Assembly (NCBI RefSeq): GCF_900115005.1
Contig: NZ_FOUY01000025.1
Coordinates: 42,424-106,423 of the forward strand
DNA length: 64,000 nt
Direction of reading: 5' to 3'
Source of the DNA: Pseudonocardia ammonioxydans
Lineage (GTDB): Bacteria; Actinomycetota; Actinomycetes; Mycobacteriales; Pseudonocardiaceae
Part shown: positions 57,369 through 64,000 of the stretch, one piece after another
Layout of the letters: each line of letters opens with the position of its first letter
Numbering within the stretch: position 1 is the stretch's first letter
Made by a program: the position numbers and the translations under genes
Notes under the pieces: generated by a model
Seen by the model: the letters and a program-made list of their open reading frames with translations, nothing else
Told to the model about the DNA's origin: nothing
Database searches by the model: none

Positions 57369-57512
57369 ATGGCGACCGTTTTCATGTCGATCATCGCGAG
57401 CACGGGAGCAGGCCTGGCGGTGACCACCGCACTGGCCGCGTACGCGCAGCGCAACTGGAAGGGCTACGGCCGTTCCGGCGCCGTGAGCGCCGCCAGCGCC
57501 AGCCCCGCGTAG
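57369..57512 (+). CDS. Small 47-residue membrane peptide overlapping the M20 gene end
   Basis: ATG 57369, eight bases after GAGGAG, opens a 47-residue frame with one hydrophobic helix (VFMSIIASTGAGLAVTTALA) followed by a basic AYAQRNWKGYGRSG segment. It looks like a small membrane protein. The last 49 bp overlap the 3' end of the M20 peptidase gene on the other strand. No family is recognised. The ribosome-binding site and helix make it more than random, but GC-rich DNA yields such frames by chance. Confidence 0.45.
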   Translation: MATVFMSIIASTGAGLAVTTALAAYAQRNWKGYGRSGAVSAASASPA

Positions 57513-58690
57513 ACCGCGACACCGGCCGGGAACGCCGCCTCGTCGAACACCACCCGGTTGGAATGGTTCGGGGCGGCGTCGCCCGGCGCGACCCCGGCCG
57601 GCCGGGCCCCGAGGAACGCCAGCGACCCGGGCACCCGGGCCAGCACGTAGGCGAAGTCCTCGGCCCCCATCAACGGGTCCGTCATCGCCACGCAGGCGTG
57701 CCGCCCGAGCACCTTCTCGCCCACCCGGACCAGCGAGGAGGTGGCCTGGGGGTCGTTCACCGCGACCGGGTAGCCGGGCTCGATCTCGACCTCGGCGGTG
57801 CACCCGTACGCGGCGGCCAGGTGCCGGCAGTGCTCGGTGATCTCCCGGTGCAGCAGTGCCCGGACCGGCTCGGACAGGGTGCGCAGCGTCGCGGTCAGCT
57901 GCGCGGTCTCCGGGATGACGTTGTCGGTGGTGCCCGCCTCGATGCGGGCGACGGTGAGCACCGCGGGCTGGTGCGGCCCGACCCGGCGGGTGAGCACGGT
58001 CTGCAGGCCGCCGACCATCGCGGCAGCGGGCGGGACCGGGTCGCAGGCGTCCTGCGGCGCCGACGCGTGCCCGCCCCGGCCGGTCACCGTCACCCGCACC
58101 CGATCGGCCGCGGCCATGATCGGGCCCGTGCGGTGGTGCAGCTGCCCGCTCGGGACGGTCGAGGAGATGTGCAGCGCGTAGGCCAGCTCCGGCCCGTCGT
58201 CCAGCAGCCCTTCCTCGATCATCCGCCGGGCGCCGTGGAAGCCCTCCTCGCCCGGCTGGAAGGCGAGCAGGACCCGGCCGGCGATCCGGTCCCGGTACCC
58301 GGCCAGCAGGCGCGCGGCGGAGGCGAGCATCGCGGTGTGGGTGTCGTGGCCGCAGGCGTGCATCGCACCGTCGACGCCGGAGGCGAAGTCCAGGCCGGTG
58401 TCCTCGTGCAGCGGCAACGCGTCCATGTCCCCGCGCAGCAGCACCGTCGGGCCGGACCGCCCGCCCTCCAGCACGGCGACCACCGAGCCGCACGACCGGC
58501 TCGTGCGGACCGACACCGGCAGGTCCGCCAGCGCGTGCAGCACGGCGTCGCGGGTGCGGGGCAGCGCCAGCCCGAGCTCCGGCGTCCGGTGCAGCTCCCG
58601 GCGCAGCGCGACGGTGCGCGGCTGCAGGGCACGCGCGGAGCTCAGCAGGCCATCGGGCAGCCCGGCGACGGACGCGGGAGTGATCGGCAT
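57464..58690 (-). CDS. M20 family amidohydrolase (peptidase/aminoacylase-like)
   Basis: This 408-residue protein has the metal sites of the M20D group: GDMDALPLHED, HACGHDTHTAML, PGEEGFHGARRMIEEG and a C-terminal MGAEDFAYVL with NHSNRVVFDE. It has the dimerisation insert GRGGHASAPQDACDP. These enzymes hydrolyse N-acyl or indole-acetyl amino acids or peptides. ATG 58690 is the preferred start. It sits near the amidase/MHS operon and may share its catabolic role. Confidence 0.9.
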   Translation of the reverse strand: MPITPASVAGLPDGLLSSARALQPRTVALRRELHRTPELGLALPRTRDAVLHALADLPVSVRTSRSCGSVVAVLEGGRSGPTVLLRGDMDALPLHEDTGLDFASGVDGAMHACGHDTHTAMLASAARLLAGYRDRIAGRVLLAFQPGEEGFHGARRMIEEGLLDDGPELAYALHISSTVPSGQLHHRTGPIMAAADRVRVTVTGRGGHASAPQDACDPVPPAAAMVGGLQTVLTRRVGPHQPAVLTVARIEAGTTDNVIPETAQLTATLRTLSEPVRALLHREITEHCRHLAAAYGCTAEVEIEPGYPVAVNDPQATSSLVRVGEKVLGRHACVAMTDPLMGAEDFAYVLARVPGSLAFLGARPAGVAPGDAAPNHSNRVVFDEAAFPAGVAVYAGLALAALTAPERP

Positions 58691-58801
58691 GGACCGATCG
58701 TCGCCCACGACCGGCCGCCGGGCGACCAGCGGCGGCGATGTGACCACGCATACCTGGTCGTGGCGTGGCTCACAACGCTCTCGCGACGTACCGTATCGGG
58801 C

Positions 58802-59317
58802 GTGCCCACCCAGAGCGTCGAGGCCACCCCGGACACCCGGGGCGCCGCCCTTCCCGGATTCGCGGTCGCCGCGATCCGCGAGGAGGGCAAGTGGCGTTGT
58901 GTCCAGCTCGACCCGGTAGCCCTGGTCGATCTCGACGCGGCGATCACCGCGCTACGCGCGCAGCGGTCGACCGGGGCCGTGCTCGGCCTCCTCGACGTCG
59001 ACGACGAGTTCTTCGTCCTGCTGCGGCCCTCGCCGGGCGGGGTGCGGATGCTGATCTCCGACGCGGCCGCCGCGCTGGACTACGACGTCGCGGCCGACGT
59101 GCTCGACCTGCTGCGGGTCGAGCTCCCGCCGGACGACGACGTGCTCGACGACCCCTGGCCCGAGGGGGACCTCGGGATCGTGAGCGATCTCGGCCTGCCC
59201 GCCGACGAGCTGGAGATCCTGGTCGAGGACCTGGACCTGTACCCGGACGAGCAGCTCGACACGATCGCCCGGCGCTGCGGCTTCGCCGCGGAGCTCGACG
59301 AGCTGGTCAACTCCTGA
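58802..59317 (+). CDS. tRNA adenosine deaminase-associated protein
   Basis: This 171-residue acidic protein has the family pattern PGFAVAAIREEGKWRCVQLD, RSTGAVLGLLDVDDEFFVLL and DLGIVSDLGLPADELEILVE. It is found next to tadA in actinobacteria; its function is unknown. GTG 58802 starts it, and its TGA is immediately followed by the GTG of tadA. Confidence 0.9.
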   Translation: MPTQSVEATPDTRGAALPGFAVAAIREEGKWRCVQLDPVALVDLDAAITALRAQRSTGAVLGLLDVDDEFFVLLRPSPGGVRMLISDAAAALDYDVAADVLDLLRVELPPDDDVLDDPWPEGDLGIVSDLGLPADELEILVEDLDLYPDEQLDTIARRCGFAAELDELVNS

Positions 59318-59800
59318 GTGTTCCGCCCGGCCGACGAGCGCGCGCTGGGGCGGGCCCTGGAGGTGGCGCGGGCGGCGCCCGCGACCGGTGACGTCCCGAT
59401 CGGTGCGGTGGTCCTCGCCGCCGACGGCACCGAGCTGGCCGCCGCCTGCAACGCCCGGGAGGCGCTCGGCGACCCGACCGCGCACGCCGAGGTGCTGGCC
59501 CTGCGCGCCGCGGCCCGGGTCGTGGGCGAGTGGCGGCTGACCGGCACCACCCTCGCCGTGACCGTCGAACCGTGCACGATGTGCGCCGGCGCGATCGGGC
59601 TGGCCCGGGTCGACCGGGTCGTGTTCGGGGCCTGGGAGCCGAAGACCGGCGCCGCGGGTTCGCTGTGGGACGTGCTGCGCGACCGTCGGCTGGCGCACCG
59701 ACCGGAGGTCGTCGGCGGCATCCGCGCAGGTGAGGCCGCCGCCCAGCTCGAGTCGTTCTTCGCCGCCCACCGGGACCGCCCCCCGGACCGATCGGCGTGA
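59318..59800 (+). CDS. tadA: tRNA-specific adenosine deaminase
   Basis: TadA converts A34 of tRNA-Arg(ACG) to inosine. The 160-residue protein has the deaminase zinc site H56-A-E58 and P85-C86-T-M-C89, plus the DPTAHAEVLALR context. GTG 59318 directly follows the previous stop, so the two are co-translated. The tRNA-Ser gene begins 23 bp after its stop. Confidence 0.94.
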   Translation: MFRPADERALGRALEVARAAPATGDVPIGAVVLAADGTELAAACNAREALGDPTAHAEVLALRAAARVVGEWRLTGTTLAVTVEPCTMCAGAIGLARVDRVVFGAWEPKTGAAGSLWDVLRDRRLAHRPEVVGGIRAGEAAAQLESFFAAHRDRPPDRSA

Positions 59801-59823
59801 GGGCGTTTAGTAGCCTTCTCGGC

Positions 59824-59911
59824 GGTAGCGTGTCCGAGCGGCCGAAGGAGCGCGCCTCGAAAGCGCGTGAGGTTCACGCCTCCGTGGGTTCGAATCCCAC
59901 CGCTACCGCCA
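59824..59911 (+). tRNA. tRNA-Ser(CGA)
   Basis: GGTAGCG pairs with CGCTACC for the acceptor stem, followed by a discriminator G and an encoded CCA. The anticodon stem-loop is CGCGC-CTCGAAA-GCGCG with anticodon CGA at 59858-59860. A long variable arm (GAGG/CCTC) marks it as serine, and the T arm is GTGGG-TTCGAAT-CCCAC. Confidence 0.95.
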
Positions 59912-59916
59912 CCCGG

Positions 59917-59946
59917 GAAGCCGGGCCCCGATCGGGGCCCGGCTTC
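59917..59946. terminator. Perfect hairpin after tRNA-Ser, first of two
   Basis: GAAGCCGGGCCCCG is followed by its exact complement, giving a 15-bp perfect palindrome six bases after the tRNA end. Confidence 0.8.
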
Positions 59947-59966
59947 CGGTCGTTCCGGAGGAGTTC

Positions 59967-60000
59967 TCCGGGACGTCCGACCACGGTCGGACGTCCCGGA
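59967..60000. terminator. Perfect hairpin after tRNA-Ser, second of two
   Basis: TCCGGGACGTCCGACC pairs perfectly with 59985-60000 around an AC loop. Tandem perfect hairpins insulate the tRNA from the next gene. Confidence 0.75.
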
Positions 60001-60076
60001 TCAGCCCCCGCTCCGATGTGCACACCCCCGCTCCGGCGCGATCCTGGTGTCACCGCACAGGGAGAAGGAGCAGGAG

Positions 60077-60448
60077 ATGACCACCATGACCGCCGACCCG
60101 CAGCGCCCGGCCCCGCGACCCGGCGACCCGGACGCCTACCCCGTCCTCACCGTCCTGATGCTGATGCTCGGCGGCTTCGTGCTCCCGGTCGTCGGCTGGC
60201 TCGCCGGTGTCGTGATGCTGTGGACCGGGCGGGCCTGGACCGTCGGGGAGAAGTGGCTGGGGACGCTCGTGTGGCCGGCGGTGGTCGGCGTGCCCGGGGG
60301 CCTGCTGGTCGTCTCCGTCCTCGTGGGCGGCCAGGGGAACGGCGCTCCGGCGTGGACGATCGTCGCCGCCGGTGTGCTGGGTGTGCTCGGCGTCGTCGTG
60401 CTGCTGCCGTGGACGTTCGTGCGGCTGCTGCGGGCCGGTCGCCGGTGA
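60077..60448 (+). CDS. Small membrane protein, unknown
   Basis: This 123-residue protein has three or four hydrophobic segments (VLTVLMLMLGGFVLPVVGWL, LVWPAVVGVPGGLLVVSVLV, WTIVAAGVLGVLGVVVLLPW) and short charged ends. No family is recognised. ATG 60077 is six bases after AAGGAG. It is separated from neighbours by hairpins on the left and ~310 bp on the right. Confidence 0.65.
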   Translation: MTTMTADPQRPAPRPGDPDAYPVLTVLMLMLGGFVLPVVGWLAGVVMLWTGRAWTVGEKWLGTLVWPAVVGVPGGLLVVSVLVGGQGNGAPAWTIVAAGVLGVLGVVVLLPWTFVRLLRAGRR

Positions 60449-60758
60449 TCGGCCCTACCCACCGAGGTGGGTGCCGACGCTCACCCGAAGGGGTCATCGC
60501 CAACGTCGCCGGGCAACCGGTTAATGCGGGTTAACGTGGCCTGTGTCATCCGCATCTGCGGATGAAGCAAGGCTCACCTGACCTGAGGTGACCTGCGAGT
60601 AGTTGCGTCGTCACGGAACGCCGTGCGGAACACCGGGGGCCGGAACCCTCGCATCGCGTCCCGCACCTCGGCGCCGCGGGCCTCGTTCGCCTCCCGACGG
60701 ACTCCGGTGGGCGGCTCCCCCTGCATCACAGCCCCCGGAGGTGATGGAGAGGACGACG
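60449..60758. other. Intergenic stretch before the IorB-like gene
   Basis: No gene is supported. It has a perfect dyad CATCCGCA-TC-TGCGGATG (60547-60564), two GGTTAA direct repeats near 60520-60535, and CTGACCTGAGGTGACCTG-like symmetry near 60580. It probably holds the promoter and operator of the molybdenum hydroxylase operon. Confidence 0.45.
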
Positions 60759-63083
60759 ATGTCTGCCCCGACACGTGCACCCAAGGAACGCCGCGACGTC
60801 AGCCGTCGCCGCTTCCTCGGCTACCTGGTCGCTGCGCCCACGCTGGTCGTCGCCGCCGAGCTCGGCCGCCAGCAGCTGTTCGCCCCGCCCGGGGCCTCGG
60901 CGGCGGCGATCCCCTCGCCGCCGCAGGTCGCCGACGCCTACGACCTGCTCGACGCGATCCGCGACACCGCCCGCCCGACCGCGAACCTGGTGAAGGTCGA
61001 GGTCAACCGGGACGGCACCGTCTCGTTCGCGCTGCCCCGCTCCGACAACGGCCAGGGCATCATCACCTCGACCGCGATGATCATCGCCGAGGAGATGGAC
61101 CTCGAGCCCGAGCAGGTGAACGTCACGCTCGCGGACTCGCGCCCGGAGCTGGTGTTCAACCAGCTCACCGGGGGGTCCAGCACGACGTTCTCGACGTTCA
61201 CCCCGATCCGGGTCGCGGCCGCCATCGCCAAGGGTGCGCTGCTCGACGCCGCCGCCCACCTCCTCGGGCAGGACGTCGACACGCTCACCAGCCGCGCCGG
61301 CCTGATCACCGGTGCCGGCGGCAGCGCGATCCCGTTCTCCGAGCTCACCGAGGCCGCGGCCACCGACGTGACCAAGCAGGTCGAGGTCGCGCTCAAGCCG
61401 CGCGAGGAGTTCTCGATCATCGGGACGGAGCGCGGCAAGTCCGACGCGCGCGCGATCGTCACCGGCAAGAAGCAGTTCCTCGCCGACATGAAGGTGCCGG
61501 ACGCGCTGCCGACCGTCATCTGCCGCGGGCCGAACCTGAACTCCGAGCCGCTGAGCGTCGCGAACGCCGACGAGGTCCGGAACATGCCCGGCATCACCGA
61601 CGTGGAGATGGTGAGCACCGGCGTCGCGGTCCGCGCCGCGACCACCGGCCAGGCCATCGACGGTGTCAACGCGCTGCGTGTGGAGTGGGACGGCGGCACC
61701 GTCGAGGGTGAGAACGACGAGTCCGTGCTCGAGAAGGTCCGCGCCGCCGAGCTGCCGCTGGCCGTGCCGTCGGTCCCGGGCGAGACCGTCGAGGGCGACT
61801 TCACGTTCTACTTCCGCAGTAACTCCGCGCTCGAGACGAACATGGCGATCGCCGACGTCCGGGACGGGTCGGCCGAGATCTGGTCCGCGCTGAAGGTCCC
61901 GATCACGGTCCAGCACGACATCGCCGAGCAGCTCGGCATGCCGGTCAACGCGGTGACCCTGCACGTCGTGGAGGGCGGTGGCTCCTTCGGGCGCCGGCTG
62001 TTCGGCGACGCGGCCAAGGAGGCCGCTGAGGTCTCGCAGAAGCTGGGCAAGCCGGTGAGCCTGATCTGGACCCGCGCCGACGACTCCCGCCAGGGCCGCA
62101 CGCACCCGATGGCCACCTCGCGGATCCGGGCCGTCGTGGCCGGCGAGTCGGTGGTCAGCTTCGAGCAGCGCCACACCAGCGTCACCACCGACTTCGGGCA
62201 CGGTCTAGGTGACGCGGCCACCGCGGCTGCGGCCAAGCTGCCGCTGGGCGCGGTCGGGTTCTCCGAGGCGATCTGGGAGCTCACCCAGACCACCCCGTAC
62301 GACTTCGGCGCCCAGACCCGCGTTCTGTCCGAGGTCGACCTGCGGTTCAACACCAGCTCGATGCGCAACGTGTACTCCCCGGACGTGTGCACCGCGCGCG
62401 ACCTGATCGTCGACCAGATCGCGGCGAAGATGGGCAAGGACTCCTACGAGTTCCGCCGCGAGTTCCTGCGCGACGACGCCATGCGCGCCGTGCTGGACAA
62501 GGTCGCGGAGGAGGGGAACTGGGGCCGCTCCATGGAGGAGGGCACCGCCCAGGGCATCGGCTTCCACATCGAGTACAAGAGCTTCGCCGCCTGCCTGGTC
62601 GAGCTGGACTGTCGGCCTGAGACGGTGAACCGCGAGATCCGCTCGGCCCGCACCGGGCCGCGCGTCACCAAGGTCGTCTTCGCCAGCGACGGCGGACTGA
62701 TCATCAACCCGCTCGGCTACAAGGCCCAGGTCATGGGCGGGATCAACGACGGCATCGCGATGACGCTGACCTCGAGCCTGCACCTCGAGGACGGGCACTT
62801 CATCGAGGCGAGCTGGGACAACTACTTCTACACCCGCCAGTGGAACACCCCGCTGGACATGCAGATCTTCATCGTCGACAGCGGACGCCCGGAGCCGGGC
62901 GGCGTCGGTGAGCTCGCGGTGGCGCCGACCTGCGGTGCGATCGCCTGTGCCTACGCGCGGGCGACGGGGACGGTGCCGGAGTACTTCCCGATCCTGCACA
63001 AGGAGCCGCTGCCGTTCGAGCCGTACCCGACGGTGCCGCCGATCCCGCCGTCGCCGACCAACGGCCTCGAGATGGCCCGCTAG
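60759..63083 (+). CDS. Molybdopterin-binding hydroxylase, IorB-type large subunit
   Basis: This 774-residue protein of the isoquinoline 1-oxidoreductase beta-subunit group has a twin-arginine signal (SRRRFLGYLVAAPTLVV), so it is probably exported. Mo-site features include NQLTGGSSTTFSTF, EGGGSFGRRLFGD and the catalytic Glu in GGVGELAVAPTCGAIA. Such enzymes hydroxylate N-heterocycles or oxidise aldehydes. ATG 60759 with GGAGAGG upstream is preferred over ATG 60744. The [2Fe-2S] partner follows 14 bp later. Confidence 0.85.
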   Translation: MSAPTRAPKERRDVSRRRFLGYLVAAPTLVVAAELGRQQLFAPPGASAAAIPSPPQVADAYDLLDAIRDTARPTANLVKVEVNRDGTVSFALPRSDNGQGIITSTAMIIAEEMDLEPEQVNVTLADSRPELVFNQLTGGSSTTFSTFTPIRVAAAIAKGALLDAAAHLLGQDVDTLTSRAGLITGAGGSAIPFSELTEAAATDVTKQVEVALKPREEFSIIGTERGKSDARAIVTGKKQFLADMKVPDALPTVICRGPNLNSEPLSVANADEVRNMPGITDVEMVSTGVAVRAATTGQAIDGVNALRVEWDGGTVEGENDESVLEKVRAAELPLAVPSVPGETVEGDFTFYFRSNSALETNMAIADVRDGSAEIWSALKVPITVQHDIAEQLGMPVNAVTLHVVEGGGSFGRRLFGDAAKEAAEVSQKLGKPVSLIWTRADDSRQGRTHPMATSRIRAVVAGESVVSFEQRHTSVTTDFGHGLGDAATAAAAKLPLGAVGFSEAIWELTQTTPYDFGAQTRVLSEVDLRFNTSSMRNVYSPDVCTARDLIVDQIAAKMGKDSYEFRREFLRDDAMRAVLDKVAEEGNWGRSMEEGTAQGIGFHIEYKSFAACLVELDCRPETVNREIRSARTGPRVTKVVFASDGGLIINPLGYKAQVMGGINDGIAMTLTSSLHLEDGHFIEASWDNYFYTRQWNTPLDMQIFIVDSGRPEPGGVGELAVAPTCGAIACAYARATGTVPEYFPILHKEPLPFEPYPTVPPIPPSPTNGLEMAR

Positions 63084-63097
63084 GAGGACCCGAGCTC

Positions 63098-63568
63098 ATG
63101 TCGACACATACTTTCAAGGTCAACGGCGAGACCGTGACCGTCGATGTCGAGGACGACGTGCGGATGTTGTGGGTCCTGCGCGACGTCCTCGGGATCACCG
63201 GCCCGAAGTACGGCTGCGGGATCAACGTGTGCAAGGCCTGCACCAGTCATGTCAACGGCAAGGCGTTCAACCCGTGTTCGGTGCCGGTGGGGGCGATCTC
63301 GGAGTCCGATGAGATCACCACGATCGAGGGTCTGGCCGACGGGGACACCCTGCATCCGATGCAGGAGGCCTGGATCGACAACGATGTGGCGCAGTGCGGG
63401 TACTGCCAGCCGGGTCAGATCATGGCGGCGGTGGCGTTGGTGAAGCGGTGTGAGGCCGAGGGTCGGGACATCGACGACGAGGCCCTGGACGAGATCCGCA
63501 ACATCTGCCGGTGCGGTACCTACAACCGCATCCGGGAAGCGATCAAGGCCGGCGCCGACAACATGTGA
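63098..63568 (+). CDS. [2Fe-2S] small subunit, IorA-type
   Basis: This 156-residue protein has the two cluster motifs CGINVCKAC ... C and CGYCQPG ... CRC of the xanthine dehydrogenase small subunits. It lacks a signal of its own, so it probably travels with the Tat-exported large subunit. It has AGGAGG just before its ATG. No FAD subunit is nearby, consistent with IorAB-type enzymes that use a cytochrome acceptor. Confidence 0.92.
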   Translation: MSTHTFKVNGETVTVDVEDDVRMLWVLRDVLGITGPKYGCGINVCKACTSHVNGKAFNPCSVPVGAISESDEITTIEGLADGDTLHPMQEAWIDNDVAQCGYCQPGQIMAAVALVKRCEAEGRDIDDEALDEIRNICRCGTYNRIREAIKAGADNM

Positions 63569-63576
63569 GACGGCGC

Positions 63577-63617
63577 CACCGTGACCGCCGCCCGGGCTCC
63601 CGGCGGCGGTCACGGTG
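63577..63617. terminator. Hairpin after the molybdenum hydroxylase operon
   Basis: CACCGTGACCGCCGCC and GGCGGCGGTCACGGTG form a perfect 16-bp stem with a 9-nt loop, eight bases after the small-subunit stop. Confidence 0.78.
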
Positions 63618-63699
63618 CGCCTTCGCGGGCCACCGGCCGCGGACGTACGGCACCGCGGTGCCGTGCGGGGAATGCTCCCCGAACCGAAGGACGGATGCG

Positions 63700-64000
63700 A
63701 TGAACAACCGGATGCGACGCTCGTTGGTCGCCGTCGGCGCCCTGGGTGCCGTGGCGTTCCCGCTGGCCGGGATGGCGGCCGCGGAGGAGGGTGACGGGCA
63801 CGGCTACCCGAGTACGCAGAGCCCGACCCAGGCGGTGGACGCGGTCGGTGCCATCGGTGGCACGGCCGGGTACGGCGTGCTGGACGCGGCCGACAGCTAC
63901 TCGCCGGGCAACCGGCCCGAGGGCGTGGCCGGGACCGAGGTCGAGTTCCCGGCACTGACCCCGGGCTACGCCGAGGGCCCGGTGGGTGGCCTGCTCAACG
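63700..64000 (+). CDS. Secreted protein, unknown, cut by window end
   Basis: ATG 63700 with AAGGA upstream starts a frame open to the window edge (100 residues visible). It has a signal peptide (NNRMRRSLVAVGALGAVAFPL then AGMAAAEE) and then a Gly/Pro/Asp-rich mature part with no recognised domain. It follows a terminator, so it is a separate unit. Confidence 0.7.
   Translation, partial: MNNRMRRSLVAVGALGAVAFPLAGMAAAEEGDGHGYPSTQSPTQAVDAVGAIGGTAGYGVLDAADSYSPGNRPEGVAGTEVEFPALTPGYAEGPVGGLLN

Overview
The window is GC-rich actinobacterial chromosome. GTG starts are frequent, neighbouring genes often overlap by ATGA or GTGA, and the gene families include an F420-dependent oxidoreductase, DUF397/XRE regulators, an MmpS-like protein, a Ku plus small-ligase pair, LCP and HepT/MntA. 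A form I-type CO dehydrogenase operon and the general gene style suggest Pseudonocardiaceae, most likely Pseudonocardia; this is inference, with no 16S gene or search behind it. No IS element, prophage or CRISPR array was seen.

Layout. 1-9.9 kb holds catabolic genes for cyclic ureides, imides or amides: hydantoinase/oxoprolinase HyuA (cut by the window) and HyuB, a NmrA-like protein, carbamate kinase, a barbiturase/cyanuric acid hydrolase-type ring opener, a fused carboxyltransferase, a quinone oxidoreductase-like protein and an F420 enzyme. About 1 kb of degenerate repeats separates hyuB from the rest. 9.9-14.9 kb holds mscL, a FadR-type regulator divergent from a CynX/NimT transporter, and trpBA. 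15.3-21.9 kb is a seven-gene operon-like set that looks like an envelope redox chain: ferric-reductase-like flavoprotein, DUF4142 protein, two secreted or anchored proteins, a b561-like membrane protein with a repeat-filled N-terminus, and a Tat-exported Rieske lipoprotein. 22.4-29.1 kb, on the minus strand, is coxM-S-L-xdhC-D-E for CO oxidation, with a divergent LysR gene.

30-37 kb holds an aldehyde dehydrogenase, a YjbR-like protein, an alpha/beta hydrolase, a CGNR zinc-finger regulator facing an EamA exporter, a DUF397/XRE pair, two tiny coupled ORFs and a DsbA-like protein. 37-44.5 kb is a copper and signalling block: CopA, an MmpS-like protein, a CopD-CtaG fusion and a Ser/Thr kinase. 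44.6-54.3 kb is mixed: a hydrolase, a geranylgeranyl reductase family enzyme, a MntA/HepT toxin-antitoxin pair, a PH protein, a nucleosidase, an LCP ligase, Ku with an ATP-dependent ligase, a glycolipid-binding protein and tyrA. 54.4-58.7 kb (amidase, MHS transporter, M20 hydrolase) sits between tyrA and the tadA pair. The end of the window has tRNA-Ser(CGA), tandem hairpins, a small membrane protein, a Tat-exported IorB/IorA-type molybdenum hydroxylase and the start of a secreted protein.

The most distinctive signals are the ring-opening, carbamate kinase and carboxyltransferase cluster; the envelope redox operon, whose b561-like gene carries eight in-frame copies of a perfect 12-bp palindrome; a 48-nt palindrome supplying both stop codons to two convergent genes; two repeat families at 2.4-3.35 kb; several in-frame 15-bp minisatellites; and unlisted small ORFs at 15280, 35984 and 57369.
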